Assembly (NCBI RefSeq): GCF_022539505.1
Contig: NC_061508.1
Coordinates: 264,994,736 to 265,058,735 of the forward strand
Reading direction: 5' to 3'
Source of the DNA: Lolium rigidum
Lineage: Eukaryota; Streptophyta; Magnoliopsida; Poales; Poaceae
Length of the DNA stretch: 64,000 nucleotides
The notes under the pieces: model-generated
Database searches by the model: none
Seen by the model: only the letters and a program-made list of their open reading frames with translations
What the model was told of the DNA's origin: nothing
In this document: positions 11,226 through 22,155 of the stretch, one piece after another
Layout of the letters: each line of letters starts with the position of its first letter
Numbering within the stretch: position 1 is the stretch's first letter
Translations under genes and position numbers: made by a program

Positions 11226-12884
11226 TGATGCATATAAAATGCATACATGAACTTTGTCCTTTATCATATTGAATTCCCACATATTTGCAACATATATGAT
11301 GATAATACCATGTTTTACATTGATTTATGGAGATTTACCAATGATCCCCTTTATTTGGTTTATAACACTGCAGACCAGGAAAACCCCGTTTTGTGTATTT
11401 TTCACTTTCAGAGACCTATACGGAGTCAAATTGACCTGGGATTTTAGGAGCATCACTTTTTCATCGGGAGAAGCAACCTGGAACTTTGGAGGGGGCATGG
11501 ATGGGCCTGAGGCCCGAAAGAGGGCAGATGACGCGTCCAGCAAGGTAGGGCGTGCCACCCACCTCAGTTCGGCCATCGATCGTCTGATTGCCCTGATTCT
11601 TTCACCAACCGACGTATTTTTTTTCCTAAATACAACTATATATATGACCCCGAAGAGTTCTCGGGAGGAGAGCGCTATACAAACACAGAAACACGAAAAC
11701 GGAGGCTGCTGCAAAGAAGATTGGTGGGGGAAACTCCACCGGGATAACCACCTTCTCCAACGTCTTTATCATCAAGACCATGATCAAGGGAGAGTAGTCC
11801 ACCTCTGGACTATGGGTTTGTGGTAGTACCTTCATCTATTTCTCTCATTTTCTTCATAGTTCTTAGTGTCATATGAGCTGCCTATCATGATTATGGCCAT
11901 ATTCTATGTGGTGGATCCTTATTCTATGATATTGTTTTATGAGATTTGATCATATATATTATGTGTGAGATGTATTGATAGATGCATATTATATACCCCA
12001 TTCTTAAGTATTTGTTCTGATCAAACATATGTGCAAGAGCGTGTGTGGGGTGATGTGTGTATTAGATGGAGTAGCATGGTTTTAGTGATTGCATAGTGAC
12101 AATATGTTCAATATCTATTATGCCTTTGCCTTTCTTTTTCTACCTCACTAGGGATAAAGTGAATGCATGTGGTATGTTCATCACGTGATAGTAGTGATGA
12201 TCTTGTTTGTTCAGGGTAGCATATTTGATATTCAAACATGATGTCGAAGTACTTATGGCTATGCTCTATTAATTCTTAATACAAAATTGATGAAGTTTCT
12301 TTCTTGTGGAGTATAAGAGAGATGTGTTGCATCATCTCTATGTTAGGACATGATGCCCATATTAATTCTAATCTTACATATACTATTATTTGCACCTTCA
12401 TATCTCATTGATGAATTATTATTTGTTCACCACAACTTAAAGAGAGAATAGTCAAGTGATCCCATGAATCTCGTTCCACTTTTTATCATAAGAAACACCT
12501 TTATATAGCTTTTATCTTGTTTTCTATTTGCTTCACAATTTTAATCCGAAAATACAAAAATATTTAATTTTCTTATTTACATCTAAAACACCAAAAAAAA
12601 ATCAACCCCTGTACAATTTTTACTTAGTAATTTTATCTAGCCTAGTTTTATGTGCTTTATTTTTACTTATGTTATTTACTTACACGATACCTTGTGCTTG
12701 ACAACCACACAGTGGAGTTGAAGACACAAGGCATTTATTTTACTTGCAAGATTGCTAGAAGAAGAGAGAAGAATATATTGTTTTGTCCAGTTTCCCGAGT
12801 GTTCAATATAAACCCTCGAGTCACCCTTGTGGGGAAAATACTCTACTGACACAACACTCTGCACTTGGAGTCCCAACGTCATCA
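11226..12884 (+). mobile_element. Isolated LTR of a Gypsy-like element with start of internal sequence
   Basis: Begins TGATGCATAT and ends ACGTCATCA, the TGAT...ATCA termini shared by the other LTRs here. A TATA run (aactatatatatgacc) lies near 11632 and the leader-like CTCTGGACTATGGGT block near 11805. After the end there is a short spacer and a decayed primer-binding site (cgccgttgcctgggag at about 12899), matching the tRNA-Asp-type site of elements A and B in most positions. Flanking pentamers differ (GGCTT versus AGACA), so this is a truncated 5' LTR rather than a clean solo LTR. Confidence 0.65.
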
Positions 12885-13290
12885 AGACATTTTCTATCGC
12901 CGTTGCCTGGGAGGAATCAATACACTCTATCAAGCCCCATCACGCGCCATCAGGCCTCCAATCACGTACAAACTTTTCGTGCAATCACAAGTCTATTGTT
13001 CTCGGCGACCACTACCGCCTAGGAGTCCTCAAAGTTTGAACTTGACACAAAAAAATATCGGTGGAAAGAGAGGAAGAAGAGATCTCTCAAGTGGATGGAT
13101 CCTCTCTCAAAAGTGTTGGTTGAGTCTCTCTAGATGAAGGATTTGTGTAGGAGTATTCAATAAAGTATGTGAGGGCAAACAACTTGATCCCAATCTCAGA
13201 AAAATGTCCAAGGTGCTTGATCCCAAAATAATGCCTTTCTTATATAGAAAAATAGCCATTTTGTAAATTAATCGTGCAGAAAAATAGTTG

Positions 13291-13622
13291 CCCGGTCATA
13301 CCGGCCGAACCTACTGTTTCATGTGCTGCAAAGTTCAAAGAGGAGCAGGGATGGCACCCGATATGATCGGCTGAAGTCTCTATTTGGCTGTGGAGGAAAA
13401 AAGCGGGGCGCCCGGTCATATCGGCATGAGGCCTGGTATGAACGGCTGGTTTCACTGGTTCGGGAGGAATCTAAAAGTAGAGGCACCCGGGCATACCATC
13501 CTAAGGTCTGGTATGATCAGCCAGTTTCACTATTTCGCAAAGGAGCCAAAAAGGGTAGGAACCCGGTCATACCGGCCTGAGGCCCGATATGACCAACCGA
13601 ACTTGTTGTTTGGCAACCAAAG
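13291..13622. repeat. Minisatellite, ~75-bp units built on CCCGGTCATACCGG
   Basis: Unit starts at 13291, 13357 (shortened), 13411, 13486 and 13562. Each unit opens with a CCCGG(T/G)CATA(C/T)C word and contains a second half-site of the form CCTGGTATGA-CGGC, then TTTCACT-TTTCG and an A/G-rich end. The paired CATACCGG/GGTATGA words give each unit an internal inverted repeat. No coding function is evident. Confidence 0.75.
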
Positions 13623-14849
13623 AAAGTAAAGAGAGAAAAGGCTTTTTTTCTTTTGGAGTTTGTGTAAGAAGTAAAAGAATAGCAAGATGTAAATGCCTAG
13701 GATTTTTTATGGAAATCAAGATAATTGATTTGAGTAAAGTATCAAATAAAAGTTTCGATCCCCTCTTAATAGTGAAGGGTTCCTATACTCAACAAAACAA
13801 CAAAAGGAAGTGCTACCATTGACGAGGGATTAACTTGTCAATGGCTACACGTTGTAGACTTAGGGTTTCGTGGAGAGTAGAGGGAAAGTACATCACGAAG
13901 GTTGTCAGACGAACAAAGGCGTCCAACTCAACAAAAGTAGTGGCTAGGGTTAACAATGATTCAATCCTTATTCCAACCTCAGCTTCCCCTTTATATAGGA
14001 GGCGAAGCTGAGTGTTTTCCGTGTCGTACAAGTACATATTATCGGGCCGTAATCAGCCTTTCTCAATATCGATGCAAGTTTCTTATAATAACTCTACTTT
14101 CCTAATCCGAATATCTTTAACCTCTTGGGCCTTCAATTCTTCAAGTCCATGGGCCTTGTACGTCGAGTATGGACCAGGGTTATTCATACAACATACCACT
14201 TAGGCATACCTATGTCTGTAGCCCCCGAGATTTTATTCGAACCACAGGATCAAGTAAAATCTCCATCTTTCATCTTTTAATTACTTCGAGTCCGTAGGAA
14301 TAATATTTTGTTCAATATCTATATTGGACAGGGATATTAATAAATGAGGTTGGTTCATCTGACAGATCAGGTACCAGTTAATTACTCTAGTGGCAAACCC
14401 GCATAAATTTACTTCAAACTCGAGTCCCTGGACTCGAACCTAGAATACTAGCGTAATTCAGGACGTGCTACTTTAGGACTTATCAAAAAGTGAATCCCAG
14501 TTAAGTTATTGGGTAGCCAACACGTCCGTCGGGATTTTCTTCATATCTACTAATGTGGGTAACGTGGGAGAGCGCATTCAGGTGCGATGCCGCGCCCTCA
14601 AGACGGATCTTGTGGTCTTACCTTCGTGATCTTTTTACAAATCATGGCATCCAGAGTTTTTATCACGGTGAACACGCTCTGCGAATATATTGTCAAGTGC
14701 CTTTGTTCGGCTGATGGAATAAATCATGTCGCCATATTCCGTACTCCGTCTTCGAGTCACTTTAACCTTCGTTTCCCTTTTTCATACGATAACCCAACAC
14801 CAAAGAGAAGAGAGGAATTGACCCGTAGATAAGCTTACTGTAAACAATT
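13623..14849. other. Retrotransposon-derived, no gene recognised
   Basis: A minus-strand TATA box (cctatataaagggg read from about 13998 downwards) suggests an LTR in reverse orientation. Clean TG/CA ends were not found. Short ORFs carry no recognised domain. Confidence 0.4.
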
Positions 14850-15260
14850 AGTCCTCTCTAACCTTATATTCACCAAATACCAAAATAAAGATCAGGAGCA
14901 TAAATTCCCTTGCAACTAGGAAATCATCCTTATCACACATTTTAGCAGCTCCATAAACAATAATCAGACACCATTTCGCATAAAGTTTCAAATCCATCAA
15001 GGTCGCTTTGATGAAAAATTTCCCCATGCTTGTGTCACAAATGGAAAATCTGGTTAGCCTAAAACCACCCAGAATTTCACCACTTCTCTCCACAGAACCA
15101 ATCCATTTTCAAGCAATTTTACTTGCATGATCAATCTTTCTAAAGAAAGCGGGCGAATAATCTTACTTAATTATTTCTTGTAGCCCAACAAAGTCAAACT
15201 CATGATCTCTCAGAAAATCTGACAAGAAAATAATCATGCTGATGAGGATATAATCATGCA
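14850..15260 (-). pseudogene. LINE endonuclease N-terminal fragment
   Basis: Minus-strand translation gives an EEP-type endonuclease start: FLRDHEFDFVGLQE, then FFRKIDHASKIA, GSVERSGEILGGFRL, VYGAAKMCDKDDF and a decayed GGDFNLVRE (read as GEYKVRE). Stops interrupt the first third. This domain nicks target DNA for target-primed reverse transcription. Only this domain is present; RT is absent immediately downstream. Confidence 0.65.
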
Positions 15261-15833
15261 TTATGGCAATTCTACATGTTTGAGCTGGAAGGAAATATTA
15301 AATCTAGCTGAAAATAATACTTTTATATCTGAAAATATTATACTGCCTAAATCTTTGTATTATTATTTGACTAGATTTGAGATCTATCGGAATGGCGCCA
15401 GCGGGAGGAGAGGGAGGAAGGCGACCAAAAGACCGGACGATCGACTTGAGAAATTACATGCAAAAAGCAAGCTAGATGAATGCGGTGTGCATTCAACTTA
15501 AATAAGTGGAACCCAAAGCCAGCTCATGTACGACTTGGTCGTTATTGCATGCAAAATCATGTATACTTGAGGTCATGTGCTTTACGTTGATGCTTGAGCA
15601 ATAGATGCACACTGTTCATCTGCGTTCAAGTTAAATGGTGGGCCCCAACGAAGATGCATCTACCAGGCTTTTGCTGGTTGACAACTTGGGCTGATCGGCC
15701 ATGTCATCAGAAGCAAACCGAGGCGGCGCCATCTTCAATAAATACTCAGCCGCATAGTATGATTAGGGTTAGACTATGTTTTAGACAAAAATATGTTTAG
15801 TTGAACTGCTATACGCATTCCTCTGAAATTATA
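15261..15833. other. Intergenic, nothing recognised
   Basis: AT-rich to mixed sequence with no domain-bearing ORF, RNA gene or repeat boundary that I can support. Confidence 0.4.
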
Positions 15834-15933
15834 NNNNNNNNNNNNNNNNNNNNNNNNNNNNNNNNNNNNNNNNNNNNNNNNNNNNNNNNNNNNNNNNNNN
15901 NNNNNNNNNNNNNNNNNNNNNNNNNNNNNNNNN
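15834..15933. other. Assembly gap, 100 N
   Basis: Exactly 100 N, a conventional placeholder for an unknown distance. The flanks both carry the word aaattata (ending at 15833 and starting at 15934). Confidence 0.99.
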
Positions 15934-16027
15934 AAATTATACTCTCCAATTCGTATCGATCTGGAATTTTACTGAAAGTTTTCGTGTGATCTGCTGTTCC
16001 ACTGGGAATTAGAAGATTGAAACTTAC

Positions 16028-16159
16028 CGTTTCGTGGTCGGCAGCTACGTGCGCAAGCGTGTGGTGTTGCGAATATCCATAGGGTTGAAGATCTGTTGCA
16101 CTGGCAGCGGGGGAACAGCCGGAGAGTTCGAGGGCATCTAGCGAGTTATCATCCACCAT
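16028..16159 (-). CDS. Possible first exon of an unrecognised gene
   Basis: A 44-codon open segment starts with ATG at 16159 (MVDDNSLDALELSG) and runs to a strong donor, ACG|GTAAGTTTC, at 16028/16027. I do not recognise the protein. The codon-like composition and the consensus donor are the only support. The next exon would lie at or beyond the nearby assembly gap (15834-15933), so it cannot be tested here. It may equally be repeat-derived. Confidence 0.25.
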
Positions 16160-17088
16160 CTACCATCGCTCAACGAGAAGATCGGGCCACCCCTTATCAC
16201 ATGCCTTTCTTACCAACACATCTACAATTCAAGGTTGTACAATCATAGATATTTTGGGTTTGGTTTTCTTCTCCTAGTTCCAGACAAAATGCCACACAAA
16301 GGGTGGTCATTTAAAGCTTTCACTGGGGCAGCACTTAATGTTGACTCTGGTCCCGTAGAGGTCACACCTGATTTAGTTGGTGTCCCTCTCACACCAAACT
16401 TGCATGCAGATATCCTATCTTTCTTTTTTTTCCTTCTAGAAACAACATGAGTAATCCATCCTCATCTTCCGAGTTCTCATTCAACCCCAACAACAGAATT
16501 GCTCCTGACCCTGCATTATTACTAGTAACATGATTGTCCTGTGTATTCACAATCGCATGTCTAGCAATTTCTAGATCATTCCGATAGTTAACTTTTTTCA
16601 ATGGAAAAGGATCAGATACATAAATGGAAAGGAGACAAGTTCACATGATTTGTTTCTACGGAGTTCGACGTTGTTTACACTAGCTCAACGTCTCTATTTG
16701 GAAAGGCAGTGCACACATGCACCCAAATCCAACCGACCTCACCCCATTGATGGCTATTCCTCCTTCTCCATTAGTGTAAGCCCACTAGCTTTTCCCGATC
16801 ATTAATGGCAAATCTTCTATAGGTGATATCTAGATCTTTCACCTTGGCCAGTCCACACCTGACACTTGATGGCGACACCAAGTCATGCCCGCACCAAAGG
16901 ATGGAAAATTTTATCCATGGATCCACGTATCTACTGATATCCGAACGGTAGGGCACGGGTAAGGGGAACTAACAAGGCCCACAGATTTCTTGGGGCGATA
17001 TTCGCCAACTCATTGGTTGGGTGCATGTAGAGATTTTACCCCCTGGATATCCAATGGAGAGTAGAGTATGGGATTTTTGTTTGTTTAA
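16160..17088. other. Intergenic, no gene recognised
   Basis: Short ORFs on both strands without domains. 16235-16600 has a pyrimidine run and no clear splice structure. Nothing further is supported. Confidence 0.35.
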
Positions 17089-17234
17089 CACTAGTAGAAA
17101 AAGGGGCATCAATACCGGTTGCTAAGGGGCTTTTGTACCGGTTAAGCAACTGGTACAAAAGATCCGGTACAAAAGCCCCCCCTTTTGTACCGGTTGCTTA
17201 CGAACCGGTATTAAAGGGCCTCCACGTGGGCGCC
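17089..17234 (+). mobile_element. CACTA transposon terminus, truncated
   Basis: Begins CACTAGTAGAAAAAGGGGC, the terminal inverted repeat form of Caspar-like CACTA elements. It is followed by subterminal inverted motifs of the ACCGGTT/AACCGGT type (four within 17113-17207). It stops at 17234, where a long-LTR retrotransposon begins, so most of the element has been separated or lost. Confidence 0.8.
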
Positions 17235-19561
17235 TGTAATATCCCAGGTAATGGGGTTACAAAAATAGAGGAAACAGATGTGTGCATTGCATTCATGCAT
17301 AGAAAATCTGGGGAATTTTCGCGCTTTAAAGTAAAACAGTCCACGATGACTCGAAGTTTCACTTGACCTTGGTGGAATTGAACTAGGTCATCAAGTCAAG
17401 CACTATAAACCTCAATGTGACTTTGTTAAACCTTATTTTGGGTAGAGATGATTTGATCTAAGGGGTTAGATCAAATGGAACTAATAATCAACACAACAAC
17501 ACTTTAATCAATGATCACCTGCTTGATCTCATAACAGATCATAATATGGTAATCATTGCCATAACATAGGAACATCAGGATATTTTTCAAGACAATTCCT
17601 AGAGAGAGAACCTAATTATGTTAAACCTAGATATTGATGATCACATCAACCTCTAGGGAGCCTAACCTTAGGTTATCATTGAATTCCTTCCCAAATGAGA
17701 GAGACCATTCATACTAACCTTAGCTTTACCTACTTAAGAATCAAGGACACCATTGAACTAAAGTATTGGGTTGTAAACCATTTCATCTTGGAGTGATGAG
17801 ATAACCAAATACCAAGTGGAATAGGACTATATCCATGAATTAGTGAAATAAGGGTTGGACTAATCCAACTAAATTAGACAAATGGAATCTTAGCTTAGAT
17901 ACCTAAGGAAATCTTGTGAGTACACCATAAACCCTAGAATAAACCATTCATATATGAGAGAGCTCAAGCTATAGTGTTATACTCAAGATAGTTGAGGCAA
18001 CACTTAAATTTAAGGGAGAGAACTATCCATATACCCAGATGATTATATCATCATTCCCTGGAAAGAACCCTAAGTAATATCTCAGGCATTCTCCTGGGAT
18101 ATAAAGTTTAGTGGCAACCATAGTAGTCCCATTCAAGAATATAAATTAGAAGTACTATACCCTAGTTGATCAAGACAATGCTTGATCATGGGAGTGAGAA
18201 ACCTACTTAATGAGAGATACCTTAGGAAGCCCAACCTTGATCATTATAAATAGAGTGATGATCATAAACCCTAAGAACTTGAGGTAAAGATATCAAGAAC
18301 AAGTGGATCATGTCTAACCATGATCATGCTCTTGAAGTATGTGAGGATAAGTTAAACCCTACTAGAATAAGTAGATTTCATTCCCACATGAAATTATAGG
18401 AAGATAACTAGTAAGCAACCCTAGGTTTATATCTCATCTTTTACTTGTGAACCATTTGGTGATCATAAGTAGAATCCTACCATACCTATATTTCATAAAA
18501 TAAAGAACCTAAGAAAACCTTAGAGTAAAACTCCATATTTAATATGGTGAGAAACCATTCATCCATAAGACCAAAGTTAACTATAAAAAGAACTATAACC
18601 AATGTAGTTAATTAAATGATAAATTGTGGATAATAATAGAAGTTAGTTGGTAGAAGATAAAACTAATTCTCAATATCTTAGTAACTAAAGGAGAACATAA
18701 AATGTTAATTAAGCCACCACCTTATCATGGTTAGGGGAGATTAACCCTAGCACATGCAATATGGTGTCATATCATCTCTATAACCATAATTGCATCCCCA
18801 TTAATATCTTATGCTTCAATTATAAAACATAAGAGCCACCTAATGCAAAGTCCCATAATTAAAACCACATAAGTAGTGATCAACCATTTATCTTTGTAAC
18901 CAAGATCAATCATGATGGAACCAATATCTACTTAGATCCTTTCAAATATAATGATAATATTAACTTTAATAAAGGGGGTTATCAGAGAAACTATAAAACA
19001 CTAATACATTGGAACTCACATAAAATCATGTGCAAGTGACCAACTCTTCAATTATGAAGCCAAGTCCTCATACTAACTTATAAAACATTTGGGATAAGAA
19101 TAATCAACTCTAATTATCCAACATGGAGTTATATTATAAATGGGAAAGAGAATCAAAATGAATACCTAAATTCTTGTCTCATTAAGATTACAGCAAAGCT
19201 CCCATATATATTTGTGTTTATTCAAAAACAATACGATAATACAACGATCCTTGTATTAGACCTCATGAAATACAAATTGATAAGTATCTGCAAAACAGAA
19301 AAGAATTCAAATCTGAATTAAAACCAGAGATTCAAATTTGAAAGAAATATAAAACAGAAAATAAAAATAGAAAAGAAAATGAGAGAAAAACCTTACCTGC
19401 CTCACCTGGCCGGACAGCCCACGCTGCAGCCCACCAAGTAGCCCAATGCCCAGCTCAAAACCACAGCCCAGCACTGGCCCGTACCTCTTCGCGTGGATAA
19501 ATACGAAGAGGCGTCGTCGTCTTCGTCTCTGCTCAGCTCGACGCACGGGAGAGAGACACCG
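17235..19561 (+). mobile_element. Long-LTR retrotransposon, left part (TGTAATATCCC family)
   Basis: Starts TGTAATATCCCAGGTAATGG directly against the CACTA fragment. The same start recurs at 32115 with high similarity over at least the first 150 bases, which supports it as an LTR boundary. The 17.4-19.2 kb part is AT-rich, rich in the palindrome TGATCA and free of domain-bearing ORFs. The element is interrupted at 19562 by element A and resumes at 26477. Confidence 0.65.
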
Positions 19562-21269
19562 TGATACGTCTCCGACGTATCGATAATTTCTTATGTTCCA
19601 TGCCACATTATTGATGATATCTACATGTTTTATGAACATTATATGTCATTATTATGCGTTTTCCGGAACTAACCTATTGACGAGATGCCGAAGGGCCAGT
19701 TCCTGTTTTCTGCTGTTTTTGGTTCCGAAATCCTAGTAAGGAAATATTCTCGGAATCGGACGAAATCAAGGCCCAGCATCCTATTTTTCCACGAAGCTTC
19801 CGAACACTCGAGAGTCGCCGGAGGGGGCCACCGGGCCCCCGGATGACAGGGCGGCGCGGCCTAGGGGGGCGCCCCTAGTGTGTCACCGCCTCGTCGCCTC
19901 TCCGACTCCGCCTCTTCGCCTATAAAAAGGTCCCTGACCTAAAACTTCGAAACGAAAAAGACACGGTACGAGAAACCTTCCAGAGCCGCCGCCATGCGAA
20001 GCCAAGATCTGGGGGACAGGAGTCTCTGTTCCGGCACGCCGCCGGGACGGGGAAGTGCCCCCGGAAGGCTCCTCCATCGACACCACCGCCATCTTCATCA
20101 ACGCTGCTCGTCTCCCATGAGGAGGGAGTAGTTCTCCATCGAGGCTCGGGGCTGTACCGGTAGCTATGTGGTTAATCTCTCTCCTATGTACTTCAATACA
20201 ATAATCTCATGAGCTGCCTTACATGATTGAGATTCATATGATGATGCTTGTAATCTAGATGTCATTATGCTAGTCAAGTGGGTTTTAGTTATGTGATCTC
20301 CGGAGACTCCTTGTCCCACGTGTGTAAAGGTGACAGTGTGTGCACCGTGTGGGTCTCTTGGGCTATATTTCACGAGAATACTTATTCACCGTTATGAATG
20401 ACATAGTGAAGTGCTTATTTATATCTCTTTATGATTGCAATGTGTTTTGTATCACAATTTATCCGTGTGCTACTCTAGTGATGTTATTAAAGTAGTTTAT
20501 TCCTCCTGCATGGTGTAATGGTGACGGTGTGTGCATCGTGTAGTACTTGGCGTAGGCTATGATTGTGATCTCTTGTAGATTATGAAGTTAACTATTGCTA
20601 TGATGGTATTGATGTGATCTATGCCTCCTTTCGTAGTGTGAAGGTGACAGTGTGCATGCTATGTTAGTACTTGGTTTGGTTATGTTGATCTGTTATGCAC
20701 TCTAAGGTTATTTAAACATGAACATCGAATATTGTGGAGCTTGTTAACTCCGGCATTGAGGGTTCGTGTAATCCTACACGATTAGTGGTGTTCATCATCC
20801 AACAAGAGGGTGTAGAGTCTAGCATCTATCTATTTATTCCGTTATGTGATCAATGTTGAGAGTGTCCACTAGTGAAAGTATGATCCCTAGGCCTTGTTCC
20901 TAAATACTGCTACCGCTGCTTGTTTACTGTTTTACTGCATCTCTACTGTCCGCAATATTACCACCATCAACTACACGCCAGCAAGCACTTTTCTGGCGCC
21001 GTTACTACTGCTCATATTCATTCATACCACTTGTATTTCACTATCTCTTCGCCGAACTAGTGCACCTATTAGGTGTGTTGGGGACACAAGAGACTTCTTG
21101 CTTTGTGGTTGCGGGGTTGCATGAGAGGGATATCTTTGACCTCTTCCTCCCCGAGTTCGATAAACCTTGGGTGATCCACTTAAGGGAAACTTGCTGCTCT
21201 GTTCTACAAACCTCTCGCTCTTGGAGGCCCAACACTCGTCTACAAGAATAGAAGCACCCGTAGACATCA
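19562..21269 (+). repeat. 5' LTR of element A
   Basis: 1,708 bp, TGATACGTC...TAGACATCA. A TATA box (CTATAAAAAGG) lies at 19920-19930. The first 20 bases hold the inverted repeat GATACGTC-TCC-GACGTATC. Confidence 0.9.
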
Positions 21270-21279
21270 AGCACTTTTC

Positions 21280-21297
21280 TGGCGCCGTTGCCGGGGA
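21280..21297 (+). promoter_or_regulatory. Primer-binding site, tRNA-Asp type
   Basis: TGGCGCCGTTGCCGGGGA begins ten bases after the 5' LTR. It is complementary to the 3' end of plant tRNA-Asp as I know it (ending CGGCAACGGCGCCA). This fixes the element's orientation as plus. Confidence 0.85.
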
Positions 21298-21432
21298 GGA
21301 AAGGTAAAAGGAACTCATACTCCGGTCTCAGGTAAAGTACTTTTCTGTTGCCGTTGTGTGTGTGCTCGAAGTTATTTCCTTTAGATCCTGCAATTGCATC
21401 TTTTTGTTTCTTGTTTACACTAGTTTGGCATA

Positions 21433-22155
21433 ATGGACAACAATGAGCTTCTTATTCTATTTCCTGATTTAAGACATGGATGGTTTGATGCGAAAATTAA
21501 AAAACCTATGGAACATATTAGTATGAACGCTTTGAACACCATTGTTGCTAATGATATGGAAAATTCTAAGCTTGGGGAAGCTGGTTTTCATGATCTTTTT
21601 AGTCCCCCAAGCATTGAGGAGAAAATTTACTTTGATGATACTTTGCCTCCTATTTATGATGATTATAATGATATTGGTCTTTTGGTACCGCCTGTTATGG
21701 AGGATAAATTTGATTATGATTACAATATGCCTCCTATATTTTATGATGAGAATAATAATGATAGCTACTTTGTTGAATTTGCTCCCACTATTACTAATAA
21801 AATTGATTATGCTTATGTTGGGAGTAGTAATAATTTTATGCATGAGACTCATGATAAGAATGTTTTATGTGATAGTTACATTGTTGAATTTGTTCATGAT
21901 GCCACTGAAAGTTATTATGAGAGAGGAAAATATGGTTGTAGAAGTTTTCATGTTACTAAAACACCTCTCTATATGCTTAAATTTTTGAAGTTACACTTGT
22001 TTTATCCTTCTACGCTTGTTGCATCATGCTTCATGAATTTGTTTATTTACAAGATTCCTATGCATAGGAAGCATGTTAGACTTAAATGTGTTTTGAATTT
22101 GCTTCTTGATACTCTCTTTTGCTTCAACTACTATTTCTTGCGAGTGCATCATTAA
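21433..22155 (+). CDS. Element A ORF, 240-codon Asp/Asn-rich protein of unknown function
   Basis: Uninterrupted ORF, start ATG at 21433 (MDNNELLILFPDLRHGWFD), about 160 bases after the primer-binding site, in the place where gag would lie. The middle (residues ~55-150) repeats a loose pattern of acidic/Asn-Tyr stretches around PP(I/V) motifs (LPPIYDDYND, VPPVMEDKFDYDY, MPPIFYDENN). The C-terminal ~55 residues are hydrophobic and basic (LLLDTLFCFNYYFL). I see no zinc knuckle, protease DTG or RT motif. The protein is not recognised. An intact frame in a young, reverse-transcriptase-less element suggests it may be useful to the element, for example as a partner of a helper's Gag, but that is inference. 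Confidence 0.6.
   Translation: MDNNELLILFPDLRHGWFDAKIKKPMEHISMNALNTIVANDMENSKLGEAGFHDLFSPPSIEEKIYFDDTLPPIYDDYNDIGLLVPPVMEDKFDYDYNMPPIFYDENNNDSYFVEFAPTITNKIDYAYVGSSNNFMHETHDKNVLCDSYIVEFVHDATESYYERGKYGCRSFHVTKTPLYMLKFLKLHLFYPSTLVASCFMNLFIYKIPMHRKHVRLKCVLNLLLDTLFCFNYYFLRVHH

Noticed and set aside
13291..13622. CRISPR-like array of spaced repeats
   Set aside because: Units are contiguous diverged tandem repeats without unique spacers, in a plant nuclear context.
15801..16159. ORFs running through the N block
   Set aside because: Translation through 100 N is meaningless; only the part from 16028 to 16159 was considered.
21280..21297. tRNA gene remnant
   Set aside because: The match to the tRNA-Asp 3' end is limited to 18 bases and sits just after an LTR, so it is a primer-binding site.
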